38,124 bases of DNA from Bacteroidota bacterium (GTDB lineage Bacteria > Bacteroidota > Bacteroidia > Bacteroidales > PUMT01). Below are positions 1-10,334 of the stretch, one piece after another. The stretch's first letter is position 1. The number at the start of each line of letters is the position of its first letter. The position numbers were made by a program, and so were the translations under genes. The DNA lies in NCBI GenBank assembly GCA_003551495.1, contig PUMT01000195.1, positions 1 to 38,124 on the forward strand, given 5' to 3'. The notes beneath the pieces were generated by a model that worked only from the letters and a program-made list of their open reading frames with translations, made no database searches and was not told the origin of the DNA.

Positions 1-579
1 AATGAAAACAAAGTCCGGATATGGGATCCATGGGCTGATGAGGAAGGGGATCTGGGACATATTTACGGATACCAGTGGCGGTCATGGCCGGCACCCGGAG
101 GACGTAAAATAGATCAGATAGCCGGTGTTGTTAAGTCTATCAGGTCTGCCCCCGATTCAAGGCGGCATATCGTATCTGCGTGGAATGTGGGCGACCTTGA
201 TAAAATGGCTTTGCCCCCGTGCCACATACTTTTTCAGTTTTATGTATGCGAAGGAACTCTTTCCTGTCAGCTATACCAGCGAAGTGCTGACATTTTTCTG
301 GGGGTTCCGTTCAATATTGCTTCCTATTCTCTTCTTACAATGATGGTTGCGAGGGATACCGGACTGGAACCGGGAGAGTTTATTCACACTTTCGGGGATG
401 CGCATATTTACCTTAACCATATTCCCCAGGTCAGGGAACAGCTAAAGAGAAAACCCCGCAAATTGCCTGAAATAATTCTCAATCCGGAAAAAAAATCTGT
501 TTTTGATTTTACTTTCGATGATTTCAGATTAATTAACTATGACCCCTACCCTCATATTAAAGGGGATATATCCGTTTAA
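1..579 (+). CDS. thyA: Thymidylate synthase, 5'-truncated by window start
   Basis: Frame 1 is open from base 1: [34 protein letters not shown]...[29 protein letters not shown]. It contains the PPCH active-site Cys and the downstream dUMP-binding region, and is followed directly by folA. Confidence 0.95.
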   Translation, partial: NENKVRIWDPWADEEGDLGHIYGYQWRSWPAPGGRKIDQIAGVVKSIRSAPDSRRHIVSAWNVGDLDKMALPPCHILFQFYVCEGTLSCQLYQRSADIFLGVPFNIASYSLLTMMVARDTGLEPGEFIHTFGDAHIYLNHIPQVREQLKRKPRKLPEIILNPEKKSVFDFTFDDFRLINYDPYPHIKGDISV

Positions 580-581
580 AT

Positions 582-1070
582 ATGAACATTTCAATTATTG
601 TAGCAATGGGCAGCAACCGTGCAATCGGGAAAAACAACCGGCTGCTCTGGCACCTTCCTGCCGACCTGAAATATTTCAAAAAAACAACAATGGGCAAGCC
701 TGTTCTGATGGGCAGAAAAACCTTCGAATCAGTTGGTAAGCCGCTCCCCGGAAGGAAGAATATAATAATTTCACGTTCAGAAAATTACACTGTGCCTGGA
801 TGCCTGACAGCTTCGTCACTCAAGGAGGCAATTGAAAAATCAAAGCCGGCTGACGAAATCTTTATTGCAGGGGGCGGTGAAATTTACAATCAGGCGCTGT
901 CACTGGCGGACAAACTCTATGTAACGAAAGTCCACTGCAGCGCTTCTGCCGACACTTTTTTCCCGCGTATAAATCCGGGAAAATGGAAACTTGTCAGATG
1001 CTCCTTTCACGAGGCTGATGAGAAGAACCCCCACGACATGGAATTCATGGTATATGAAAAGATCACATAG
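582..1070 (+). CDS. folA: Dihydrofolate reductase
   Basis: MNISIIVAMGSNRAIGKNNRLLWHLPADLKYFKKTTMGKPVLMGRKTFESVGKPLPGRKNIIISR is classical DHFR. It starts 2 nt after the thyA stop. Confidence 0.96.
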   Translation: MNISIIVAMGSNRAIGKNNRLLWHLPADLKYFKKTTMGKPVLMGRKTFESVGKPLPGRKNIIISRSENYTVPGCLTASSLKEAIEKSKPADEIFIAGGGEIYNQALSLADKLYVTKVHCSASADTFFPRINPGKWKLVRCSFHEADEKNPHDMEFMVYEKIT

Positions 1071-1079
1071 CGCCCAAAA

Positions 1080-3029
1080 TTAATAATAATACCAGATTGT
1101 CCGGTAATCCCTTATATTCTCGCCTCTTGCCGCCAGCTCCTCAAGATAATAATATATTGGCACATCAATATAATTATATGGGGGCACAGGCTTAATATTC
1201 TTCTCCCACGGATGAAATTCATACACCCTTGAACCGTCGGGAAGTATCATAACAACCCTGTGGTCCTGCCATGCATTGAGGTTGTTCTTGCCAAGTTTGG
1301 GAACATTAAATACCGGTTCATCAGTGCGGTCAATTCCAGGCAGCAATCTTGCCTCTTCTTTTCTTTCCTGAAGTATGCGTGCTATGGGGACCATATAACG
1401 CCGGGTTTCCTCCTTGCCTTTCATATTGAAGGTATAATAGGGGTCAACTCCGATTTTTCTAAGGTCAACACGTAATTTGGCTGATTCAAATCTGCGGGAG
1501 TTTTCGACTGTAAATACCTGCTGGTTGTATACACCTATACCGGCCTTTTTAATTTTATCCACTGCTGCAGCTGCTTCGGGGGTAATTTCATAGGGATGCT
1601 GAAAATGGGTAATTACAGATATCTGTCTTTTACCCGGCACATTATATTTTTCAAGCATTTCAAGCAGCCTGTCAGTCCACCTCATTGGCAGAACGACAGG
1701 TGTACGCGTGCCGAGCCTGATTCTGTAAACATGATCTTTTTTTGACAGTTCGCTGAGAATATTTTCAAGAGTGTTGTCATCCATGATAAGGGGATCACCG
1801 CCGGTAATGAGTATGTCGCCTATACTGCGGTGATTATCAAGCCATTTTAAGGCATTTGAAACACTTTTGGAAGATGCCATTGCTTTAGGATCAAGACATT
1901 CATCTATTTCCCAGTTCCTCTGGCAATATACGCATATCTGACTGCAGGTGTTGTAAGGTTTTAAAATTGCGATACCTGCATAACGTCTTGTAATTAGTTC
2001 GACAGGTGATGTATCATGCTCTCCCATGAAATCGAACCGCATTCCCCTTACATCCCTGTTTTCAACCATCATGTCAACATAATCAGGCGGTGGGATAACC
2101 TGGGCTCTAACAGCATGATCGTAACCAATTGACAAGTCCCTGTCCATCAATCCCAGATAATAAGGAGTAATTCCAAAAGGTATTTTGTTTTGGGCAGCTT
2201 TTATTATTGCGGTCTTTTGCTGTCCTGTCAGTTCTATAAGGGAAAGCAGAGGTTTTTCGTCCTTTATAACATGCTTCAGGTGCCATTCATAATCGTACCA
2301 GTCATTTTCACTTCCCCCGAAATAACTGAGTATCCTTTTTTTATTGTCTTCACGCCAGTTAATAACATCCGGATCAAGTCCACTGGGATATTTTTTGAAA
2401 TACTTATTCATTTTCGCACCCATTTCATCAAGTATCTGAGTACGGAGAGCCGATGCTTTTCTCCCTTCCATCTTGAGGAAGTCAGGTATACCTTTTTTTG
2501 CACCTTCCGATTCATAATAGATATTGGCAGCACCTGCAACCCCCCTGAACAGATTTATAAACTCCATCAAAAACCCTATATATACTTTTCCTGTCATATC
2601 CTCATCACCGGTAGCAAGAAGCCAGAGATTCTTCAATGCAGATGTCTCCGTACGCCGCTCATTTATAGGGCCTATTACACTTCTGAAAGTTCTCACACAT
2701 TCTCTTACAGTAGCCTTTTCAAGTATATGGAGCTCATTATCAATCTCAAATACTTTCCTTTCACATCTTTCAAGATAATTATACATGGCATTCCTTGCAG
2801 ACTCTAAATCGGGTGCATCCTTAAGGATCTGGAATATTTCAGGGTTAGAAGACCAAAGCAGATTTACATAGGCATTGAAGTCAATCTCAAATTTTGTTTT
2901 CAGCATTTCAACTTCATCGGTAAATACATCGTCAACAATGCGGGTCTTTACCAGTTGTCTGGGAGCCTTCCCTTCCGTGGTTCCTTTTTTCTTTTGATCG
3001 GCTGAGGTTGGTTTGCTATTTTCCATCAT
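1080..3029 (-). CDS. KamA-like (lysine 2,3-aminomutase superfamily) radical SAM protein, long form
   Basis: 649 aa with the CX3CX2C motif CSQICVYC, the GGDPL segment DILITGGDPLIMDD, and a KamA-like C-terminal region with a conserved-looking Lys (NVPKLGKN). Confidence 0.8.
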   Translation of the reverse strand: MMENSKPTSADQKKKGTTEGKAPRQLVKTRIVDDVFTDEVEMLKTKFEIDFNAYVNLLWSSNPEIFQILKDAPDLESARNAMYNYLERCERKVFEIDNELHILEKATVRECVRTFRSVIGPINERRTETSALKNLWLLATGDEDMTGKVYIGFLMEFINLFRGVAGAANIYYESEGAKKGIPDFLKMEGRKASALRTQILDEMGAKMNKYFKKYPSGLDPDVINWREDNKKRILSYFGGSENDWYDYEWHLKHVIKDEKPLLSLIELTGQQKTAIIKAAQNKIPFGITPYYLGLMDRDLSIGYDHAVRAQVIPPPDYVDMMVENRDVRGMRFDFMGEHDTSPVELITRRYAGIAILKPYNTCSQICVYCQRNWEIDECLDPKAMASSKSVSNALKWLDNHRSIGDILITGGDPLIMDDNTLENILSELSKKDHVYRIRLGTRTPVVLPMRWTDRLLEMLEKYNVPGKRQISVITHFQHPYEITPEAAAAVDKIKKAGIGVYNQQVFTVENSRRFESAKLRVDLRKIGVDPYYTFNMKGKEETRRYMVPIARILQERKEEARLLPGIDRTDEPVFNVPKLGKNNLNAWQDHRVVMILPDGSRVYEFHPWEKNIKPVPPYNYIDVPIYYYLEELAARGENIRDYRTIWYYY

Positions 3030-3276
3030 TGTTATAATTTGTTTGTTTTATTGTGGCTTTAATTTTCAATAAGGATTGCTTATTTGGTTAAAACTGACTT
3101 TGCCCGGGAAGCAGTCAGCTTACAAAAAGATATGTTCCATTTCTGAATCCATTTACTGAAAAAAAGAAGTGAAAAAAAGGTTTTTTTGTCGCTTTTACTT
3201 AATTTCACAATATAATGATTTTTATCCGGTTTTTTCCTGATTCATCAGGGCAATATTAACCAAACATAATAAAACA

Positions 3277-4983
3277 ATGAGCCTCTTACCTGCCAGTAAT
3301 TCAAGCATATTTTTATCAAGACCGGTCATACAATTTATCTTACCGGTATTTCTTCTTTTATTTATCTTCTCGTGCAAAAGTGAAGTTGAGGAGAATATTC
3401 TTGTAACAGACATTGTGCATGCCGAAAAGCTTGCCGGACTGGAATTCCGGCCGGAACAAAGGGAGATGATGCAACAATCACTGCAAAACAATCTCCGGAT
3501 GTACAAGTCAATGCGGGAACATTCTATTGAAAACTCCATTCCACCTGCCTTGATCTTTAATCCTTTGCCGCCCGGCTTTTCGCCACCATCACATGAAGGA
3601 GAAACTGACTTCGGGCTTCCTTCAAATGTTGAGATGCCTGAAAATACTGAAGAACTTGCTTTCTACACTGTTGCGGAGCTTTCTGCCCTTATCAGGTCGG
3701 GGCATATTTCATCGGTCGATCTGACTTCCCTCTATCTTGAAAGGCTTAAAAAACATGATGAAGTTCTTAAATGCGTGGTAACCCTCACAGAAGAACTTGC
3801 AATGGAGCAGGCTGAGAGGGCTGACCGTGAGCTGGCTCAAGGTATTTACCGGGGCCCGCTTCACGGTATTCCATATGGTATTAAAGACCTTTTTGCAGTT
3901 AAGGGCTACCCCACAACATGGGGTGCAACTCCATACAAGGATCAGGTAATTGATGAAAATGCCACAGTTGTCGAAAAACTTGAGGAAGCCGGGGCGGTTT
4001 TGCTTGGAAAGCTTACGCTTGGAGCTTTGGCTATGGGTGATGTGTGGTTTGCTGACACAACACGCAGTCCCTGGAATCCTGAAATCGGATCCAGCGGCTC
4101 ATCAGCCGGATCAGCTTCTGCAATGGCCGCAGGACTGGTAGCTTTCTCAATAGGGACAGAAACACTTGGTTCTATTGTATCCCCTTCAACAAGATGCGGC
4201 ACAACAGGCCTCAGGCCCACATACGGACGGGTAAGCCGCTCCGGGGCAATGGCACTTAGCTGGAGCATGGACAAGGTGGGACCTATATGCCGTTCAGCCC
4301 ATGATGCAGCACTTGTATTTGAAGCAATTTATGGAACCGACGGAAAAGACCTCTCTTTAATGGACTTTCCTTTTTATTTCAATGCAAATGCATCAATAGA
4401 AGATATGAAGATCGGTTACTTTGCTGACTTTTTTGAAGAAGAGTACCGGGGACAGGATAATGATTTGCAAACACTCGAGGTTTTAAGGGAGATGGGTGTC
4501 GAACTTATCCCTGTTAGTTTCGATACGGATATACCGGTAAGCGCCCTGCGTATAATACTTAATGCAGAAGCAGCCGCAGCCTTTGACGATCTCACGAGAA
4601 GCGGTGATGATGATATGCTGGTACGGCAAAACAGGGGCGCCTGGCCAAATATTTTCAGAACTGCCCGTTTTATTCCGGCAGTCGAATATATTCAGGCTAA
4701 CAGGTTCAGGCAAATGCTTTCTTATGAGTTTAACAATCTAATAAAGGAGTTTGATGTTATTGTAACTCCCAGCTACGGCGGCAATCAACTTCTCATTACC
4801 AACCTTACAGGGCATCCCTGCGTAATTGTACCAAACGGATTCGATGATGAAAACAACCCAACCAGCATAAGTTTTCTTGGCAACCTGTTTGACGAGGCTA
4901 CCCTTTTGGCTTTTGTAAAAGCTTATCAGGATAAAACCGAATTTCATCTTCTTCAGCCTCCGGATTTTACTACAGGAAATTAA
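3277..4983 (+). CDS. Amidase signature family protein, predicted lipoprotein
   Basis: Signal/lipobox FLLLFIFSC. Amidase core GIPYGIKDLFAVKGYPTTWG and GSSGSSAGSASAMAAGLVAFSIGTETLGSIVSPS (Ser-cisSer-Lys triad region). Confidence 0.9.
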   Translation: MSLLPASNSSIFLSRPVIQFILPVFLLLFIFSCKSEVEENILVTDIVHAEKLAGLEFRPEQREMMQQSLQNNLRMYKSMREHSIENSIPPALIFNPLPPGFSPPSHEGETDFGLPSNVEMPENTEELAFYTVAELSALIRSGHISSVDLTSLYLERLKKHDEVLKCVVTLTEELAMEQAERADRELAQGIYRGPLHGIPYGIKDLFAVKGYPTTWGATPYKDQVIDENATVVEKLEEAGAVLLGKLTLGALAMGDVWFADTTRSPWNPEIGSSGSSAGSASAMAAGLVAFSIGTETLGSIVSPSTRCGTTGLRPTYGRVSRSGAMALSWSMDKVGPICRSAHDAALVFEAIYGTDGKDLSLMDFPFYFNANASIEDMKIGYFADFFEEEYRGQDNDLQTLEVLREMGVELIPVSFDTDIPVSALRIILNAEAAAAFDDLTRSGDDDMLVRQNRGAWPNIFRTARFIPAVEYIQANRFRQMLSYEFNNLIKEFDVIVTPSYGGNQLLITNLTGHPCVIVPNGFDDENNPTSISFLGNLFDEATLLAFVKAYQDKTEFHLLQPPDFTTGN

Positions 4984-4986
4984 ATT

Positions 4987-6408
4987 TTAGTTAAGCCTGC
5001 GTGAAAGGTAGCGCCTTATTGGTCTGGTGTGGTGTGATTTGGAAACCAGTTTGCGATTGGCATCCAGCAAATATATGCTGGGCGTGCCTTCAATGTTGTA
5101 TTTCCGGGAAAGCTGACACTCCCACATACTGAATGAGCTGTAATTTATCCATTCAGATATTCTCTTGTCTTCAATTGCAGACTCCCACTTTTCCTTATCT
5201 TCTTCAATACCAATGGCAATCACTTCCATGAAGGCCGGGTTATCCTTCCTGAAACCGGATTGCATTTCTGAAAGCTCCCTGATTATATCCATACAATAAG
5301 GGCACCAGCTTCCCCAGAAAAAAATTATCACATATTCTGTTTCAAGGCTTTCCATGTCGATCTCCTTTCCCGAATGCGAAACAAATCTGAATCCTGGAGC
5401 AGCCATGCCTGTTTTAAGCGGTTCTCCGGCCAAAACCCTCCTTCCCTCTTCCAGACAGATATCAGCATGAAGATAGTTTTCGGTAAGATGAACAGATACC
5501 TCTTCCATGCCTGCATTAATAAAATAATTTATAAGATACTCCAGTACCCTGTAAAAGACATCTTCGTGAGTCATTGCATAATAAAGAATATTTTCAGCAG
5601 CCCCGCTAAGCTCAGTATATTCCACCTCTTTTTCAGCAGTGTCTTTTATATACAGATTAATATACCTGTCAATTTTCTCAGGTATTAGTGAGGTGTTCAG
5701 CAAAACCGGATCACTGAAGTCATCCTCCCGGAAAAATTTATCCTTGATATACCGGACATTGTTTCTCGTTTCAGCAGAGGTCTGCGGCATCATTTCAAAC
5801 CTTGCGATAACAGAAAATAGAGTCCCCTCATACCTTTTTATCATTTCCTCCTGAAATGAAACCCTACTTCTTTCAAGCCTGTTGTAATGCCTTTCCATCC
5901 TCCGGTAAAACCTGTCTTCTTCGGGATAATGCGTAAGGGCTTTGTCAATTGCAGATAATTTTTTTTCAAATTCTGCCATTTTACGATTGAAACTGTAATA
6001 GGCGGAATTCTCCCTGGAAGAAACTATCTCAACCTTTGCGTCAGGATCGGTTATATCTGTATCAATAACCACATCCTCATAATTGAAGATTATGTTAATG
6101 TCGTGATAATAAAGGTTTTCTGATCCTTGCTCTCTGTTCGCTCCGGCAACAATGCGGTACATCCCGGTTTTATCTGTTTTTTCAAGAATAAACTGAAAAT
6201 AGCCTTCTTCCTGAGCAATTACTGAATCAACCAACACTTCTCCCTCAAAATGTAACCTGTGCAAATAAACATGAGTTCCCTTAAAGCCTCTTATATGGCC
6301 CTTTATATAAAAAATATCCTGTTCGGGAATATCTTTTGTTCCTTCCTGCAACAAAGCACACCCGGTTAAAAAAACCGCAACTGTAAATAAAAAAAGGTTT
6401 CTTGCCAC
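4987..6408 (-). CDS. TlpA/ResA-like thioredoxin-fold lipoprotein
   Basis: Lipobox VFLTGC. The C-terminal half has FFWGSWCPYCMDIIRELSEMQ and GTPSIYLLD. The N-terminal region resembles the DUF4369-type domain of Bacteroidota TlpA proteins. Confidence 0.85.
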   Translation of the reverse strand: MARNLFLFTVAVFLTGCALLQEGTKDIPEQDIFYIKGHIRGFKGTHVYLHRLHFEGEVLVDSVIAQEEGYFQFILEKTDKTGMYRIVAGANREQGSENLYYHDINIIFNYEDVVIDTDITDPDAKVEIVSSRENSAYYSFNRKMAEFEKKLSAIDKALTHYPEEDRFYRRMERHYNRLERSRVSFQEEMIKRYEGTLFSVIARFEMMPQTSAETRNNVRYIKDKFFREDDFSDPVLLNTSLIPEKIDRYINLYIKDTAEKEVEYTELSGAAENILYYAMTHEDVFYRVLEYLINYFINAGMEEVSVHLTENYLHADICLEEGRRVLAGEPLKTGMAAPGFRFVSHSGKEIDMESLETEYVIIFFWGSWCPYCMDIIRELSEMQSGFRKDNPAFMEVIAIGIEEDKEKWESAIEDKRISEWINYSSFSMWECQLSRKYNIEGTPSIYLLDANRKLVSKSHHTRPIRRYLSRRLN

Positions 6409-6673
6409 GCCTTATCAGTTTGTTTTTTTTACGTTTAAGAACAGGGGAGGTTTCAGCAAAATGATTGCATATCAATTAAGAAAAATTCACCTCAAATCAC
6501 AAATATTATAAACCCAACCCCTCAAATCAGTTATTTTTCAGTCTTAAAGCTTTGCAAAGCCATTGCTGCATAACACAGGATGGTTAAAAAAATTTAAAAT
6601 ATTGCATTTGACATTTCACGGCTTTTATAAATTGGTTATTTTTGAGTTCCAAACAAAAGTGAAGGATTACACG

Positions 6674-9600
6674 ATGGAAAAGATCAGTTTGAAATTTTAT
6701 GAAAAACTGAACACATTGACCGGATGGTTCGTTTTTCTGGTTGCAGTAATAGTTTTTTTCCTCACCCTTGAACCAACTGCAAGCTGGTGGGACTGCAGCG
6801 AAAGGATAACAGCTTCATACAAGCTCGAGATTCCGCATCCTCCGGGTGCTCCATTCTTCATGCTTTTGGGGAGATTTTTCACTCTTTTTGCACCCTCGGG
6901 ATCATCTGCCGCATTGTTCATGAACGGGATGTCTGCTCTTGCAGCATCATTTACCGTTATGCTCCTTTTCTGGATAATTACCCATTTTGCAAGGAAAATC
7001 GTTATAGGGGAAAATAATGAAATATCTTCCGGAAAAGTTCTTTCCATACTTGGAAGCGGTCTGGTCGGCGCACTGGCACTCTGCTTTTCCACTTCATTCT
7101 GGTTTGTTGCAGTTGAAGCAGAGGCTTATGCAACATCTGCTTTTTTCACTGCTTTTGTTTTCTGGTGCATTCTTAAATGGGAATATGTTGCAAACCACAA
7201 GCATTCCCACAGGTGGCTTATTCTTATCGCCTATTTGATGGGGTTGTCAATAGGCGTGCACCTTCTGAATCTGCTTGCAATTCCGGCGATAGTTTTTGTT
7301 TACTATTTGAGGAAATACCCTGCAACAAGGAAAGGTATAATCTATTCTTCACTTGTTTCAGTTTTACTACTTGGCAGTTTTATATGGATTATAATTCCTG
7401 GTGTAATAGAAATTGCCAGCAAGTTTGAATTACTTTTTGTCAATTCATTCGGATTACCTTTTAACAGCGGAGTATTGTTTTTTGTAGCCGCACTGACTGC
7501 CCTGATTGTCTGGGCGCTTTATTACACACACAAAAAAAAGAAACCCATATTAAACACCATTATACTTGGTCTGACAATGGTGCTGATCGGCTACTCATCA
7601 TATGCACTCACCATAATAAGGTCATCTGCAGATCCCCCGATGGACCAGAACAGTCCGGATAACGTCTTCTCCCTCATTTCCTATCTGAACCGTGAACAAT
7701 ACGGTCAGAGGCCCCTTTTCAGGGGGGAGTTTTACAGTGCACCGCAGATCGATGTTGAAGAAGGCAGGCCTATTTATATCAGGGAAGACGGGCGCTATGA
7801 AATTGCCAATTACAAGAGTGAACCCGTATACCACCCCGATTTTATAGGATTTTTCCCCAGAATGTACAGCAACAGCCCTTCTCATATCAGGGAGTACGAA
7901 AACTGGGGCAATATAAGAGGCAGAAGGATAAGGGTTACGGTTGATGGAGAAACTGAGGTGCTAACCCGTCCCACATTTGTGGAAAATATCCGTTTTTTCC
8001 TGCGTTACCAGGTATGGCATATGTACGGACGTTATTTTATGTGGAATTTCGTTGGAAGGCAAAATGACATGCAGGGGCACGGAGAAATACTTAAAGGAAA
8101 CTGGCTCAGTGGCATAAGAATTATCGATGAAATGCGACTGGGTCCACAGACGAATCTGCCTGACAGCATTGCCAATCATCCTTCGCGGAATATTTATTTT
8201 GGTTTGCCATTATTGCTGGGGCTTTTTGGGTTTTTCTTCCATCTTAACAGGAATCCCAAGGATTTTACTGCAGTTTTACTGCTTTTTGTTTTTACCGGAC
8301 TGGCAATTGTTGTTTACCTAAACCAAACACCGATTCAACCAAGGGAAAGGGATTATTCCTATGTAGGTTCTTTTTTCGCCTTTTCAATCTGGATTGGCCT
8401 TGGAACACTTTCCCTGATTGAGTGGATGAGAAAGAAAGTCCCTTTAAAGATAGCTGCAATTTCCACAACACTTATTACACTTTTTGCAGTACCTCTGCTT
8501 ATGGCCTCGCAAAACTGGAATGACCATGACCGCTCCGGTCGTTTTACAGCAAGGGATTTTGCATTTAATTACCTGAGTACATGCGAGCCTGATGCAATTA
8601 TCTTCACTCACGGTGACAATGATACTTTCCCGTTATGGTATGCACAGGAAGTGGAAGGGCACAGGACAGACGTAAGGGTTGCCAACCTGATGCTGCTGAA
8701 CACACATTGGTATATAGACCAGATGAAACTGAAAATGAACGAATCGCCTCCCCTGCCACTGACTCTTCCAAGGAAAAAGTACGTTGAAGGAACAAACAAT
8801 CTTTTATTTATACTTGACAGGTTTGATGACTATGTGGACTTGAGGCAGGTTGTTAATTTCATTGCAGATGAAAGTTCCAGGAGCAAGGTGAGGCTTAGGG
8901 ACGGCCGGGAGGTTGACTATGTGCCCACAAACAAGTTCAGGATACCGGTTGACAGGGACAAGGTTATTGAAAACGGAACTGTCTCTCCTGAGCTGGCTGA
9001 TGAGGTAGTGCCGGCAATTGAATGGTCAGTTGACAAAAATTTTCTGCAGAAGAACCATATGATATTGCTTGACCTGCTGGCTCACAATAACTGGGAAAGG
9101 CCAATATATTTCGTAACAGGAGGTACGGAAGATGCTCTGGGACTTGAGGAATACTTTCAGCTGGAGGGTTTTGCCTACCGCCTGGTACCAGTCAGGACTG
9201 AAGGAAATGATTTTGAATACGGAAGGGTCAATTCCGAAGTAATGTACGACAATTTCATAAACAAGTTTGACTGGGGAAGAATGAACGAACCCGATGTACA
9301 TCTCTGCCATTATAATATCAGGACTATCAGGGTGCTGAGACTGCGCCAGAAGTTTTCAAGGCTTGCGAACACCCTGCTGGAGGAGAACAGGAGGGACTCG
9401 GCACTTGTTGTACTCGACCGTGCAATGGAGTTGATGCCGTCAAGCAGGGTTCCAAATGACTTTATGATGCTGGGTCTGGCAGAATCATATTACATGGCCG
9501 AGGAACCCGCCAGGGCAAATGAAATAATAACCGATTATTACAAGGAGCTGAAGGACGAGTTGAATTACTATTTCAGGTTTGGAGGCAGGCACCGTAATCT

Positions 9601-9739
9601 TGTGGATCAGGAAAAAACAACTGCCCTGCAGTTGATGAATGAGCTGGCAAGAATGGCTGGAAACTTTGATCAGGAAGAGTTGTCTGAAGAGATAAAGGAA
9701 ACATTTGAAATGTTCCTTACCAGGCTATCATCATTATAG
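6674..9739 (+). CDS. DUF2723 family multi-TM protein (TMEM260/protein O-mannosyltransferase-like) with C-terminal TPR-like region
   Basis: SWWDCSERITASYKLEIPHPPGAPFFMLLGRFF is the N-terminal signature of the family, followed by multiple TM segments and GDNDTFPLWYAQEVEGHRTDVRVAN. The start at 6674 (MEKISLKFYEKLN) is preferred over the ORF-track start at 6563. Confidence 0.88.
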   Translation: MEKISLKFYEKLNTLTGWFVFLVAVIVFFLTLEPTASWWDCSERITASYKLEIPHPPGAPFFMLLGRFFTLFAPSGSSAALFMNGMSALAASFTVMLLFWIITHFARKIVIGENNEISSGKVLSILGSGLVGALALCFSTSFWFVAVEAEAYATSAFFTAFVFWCILKWEYVANHKHSHRWLILIAYLMGLSIGVHLLNLLAIPAIVFVYYLRKYPATRKGIIYSSLVSVLLLGSFIWIIIPGVIEIASKFELLFVNSFGLPFNSGVLFFVAALTALIVWALYYTHKKKKPILNTIILGLTMVLIGYSSYALTIIRSSADPPMDQNSPDNVFSLISYLNREQYGQRPLFRGEFYSAPQIDVEEGRPIYIREDGRYEIANYKSEPVYHPDFIGFFPRMYSNSPSHIREYENWGNIRGRRIRVTVDGETEVLTRPTFVENIRFFLRYQVWHMYGRYFMWNFVGRQNDMQGHGEILKGNWLSGIRIIDEMRLGPQTNLPDSIANHPSRNIYFGLPLLLGLFGFFFHLNRNPKDFTAVLLLFVFTGLAIVVYLNQTPIQPRERDYSYVGSFFAFSIWIGLGTLSLIEWMRKKVPLKIAAISTTLITLFAVPLLMASQNWNDHDRSGRFTARDFAFNYLSTCEPDAIIFTHGDNDTFPLWYAQEVEGHRTDVRVANLMLLNTHWYIDQMKLKMNESPPLPLTLPRKKYVEGTNNLLFILDRFDDYVDLRQVVNFIADESSRSKVRLRDGREVDYVPTNKFRIPVDRDKVIENGTVSPELADEVVPAIEWSVDKNFLQKNHMILLDLLAHNNWERPIYFVTGGTEDALGLEEYFQLEGFAYRLVPVRTEGNDFEYGRVNSEVMYDNFINKFDWGRMNEPDVHLCHYNIRTIRVLRLRQKFSRLANTLLEENRRDSALVVLDRAMELMPSSRVPNDFMMLGLAESYYMAEEPARANEIITDYYKELKDELNYYFRFGGRHRNLVDQEKTTALQLMNELARMAGNFDQEELSEEIKETFEMFLTRLSSL

Positions 9740-9935
9740 CCCTTTATAAAAAAATGCGTGTATTTATTCTGTAAAAACAGATATTTTGAAAAGAATATCG
9801 AAATATCTGTTTGCAGCCGGAGCAGTATTCCCTGGAAATAAATTTTTTTCAACCTGCCTGTGTGTTATTTAGGTTAAATTTTTATGTATATTTGTCAAAA
9901 TGTTATTCTGGTAATTAAATACTTTCTTATCTTAA

Positions 9936-10334
9936 ATGTCGAAGATTATTGCAATTTCGGAAGCGGCTTCTATAGCCCTGCACGGTATGATACTGGTCGC
10001 AAGGTCTGATCAACCCGTGAGCGTTCATCACATTGCAGAAGAAACAGGTGCTTCAAGACACCATGTTGCCAAGATCATGCAAAGGCTTGCCAAAAGCAAC
10101 TATCTTAACTCACAGCGTGGCCCGAATGGCGGTTTCACGCTGAAAAAAATTCCGGGTGATATTTCTTTTCTGCAAATTTATGAATCAATTGAAGGTGATA
10201 TTGAGATATCAACCTGCCCTTTAGACAAGCCGATCTGCCCTTTTGACAAGTGCATTATGAACAACGTTACAAACAAAATGACTGAAGAATTCAAAACTCA
10301 TCTTGAAACCCAGACACTTGATCTTTACATCTGA
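9936..10334 (+). CDS. Rrf2 family transcriptional regulator, cysteine-containing
   Basis: MSKIIAISEAASIALHGMILVA...VHHIAEETGASRHHVAKIMQRLAKSNYLNSQRGPNGGFTLKK is an Rrf2 wHTH. Three Cys lie at about residues 94, 101 and 106 (CPLDKPICPFDKC). Confidence 0.92.
   Translation: MSKIIAISEAASIALHGMILVARSDQPVSVHHIAEETGASRHHVAKIMQRLAKSNYLNSQRGPNGGFTLKKIPGDISFLQIYESIEGDIEISTCPLDKPICPFDKCIMNNVTNKMTEEFKTHLETQTLDLYI

Noticed and set aside
2190-2807. 205-aa plus-strand ORF opposite the KamA-like gene
   Set aside because: Antisense shadow of a strongly supported CDS. Composition is low-quality (Phe/Ile/Ser/Tyr-rich, no domain), typical of reverse frames in this genome.
6563-6673. N-terminal extension of the DUF2723 ORF (MLHNTGWLKKFKILHLTFHG...)
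   Set aside because: The extension is unlike the family. The Met at 6674 gives a natural N-terminus, so the upstream Met is probably chance read-through of the leader.
6697-7092. 131-aa minus-strand ORF within the DUF2723 gene
   Set aside because: Antisense to a clear family member, with no recognisable motif.
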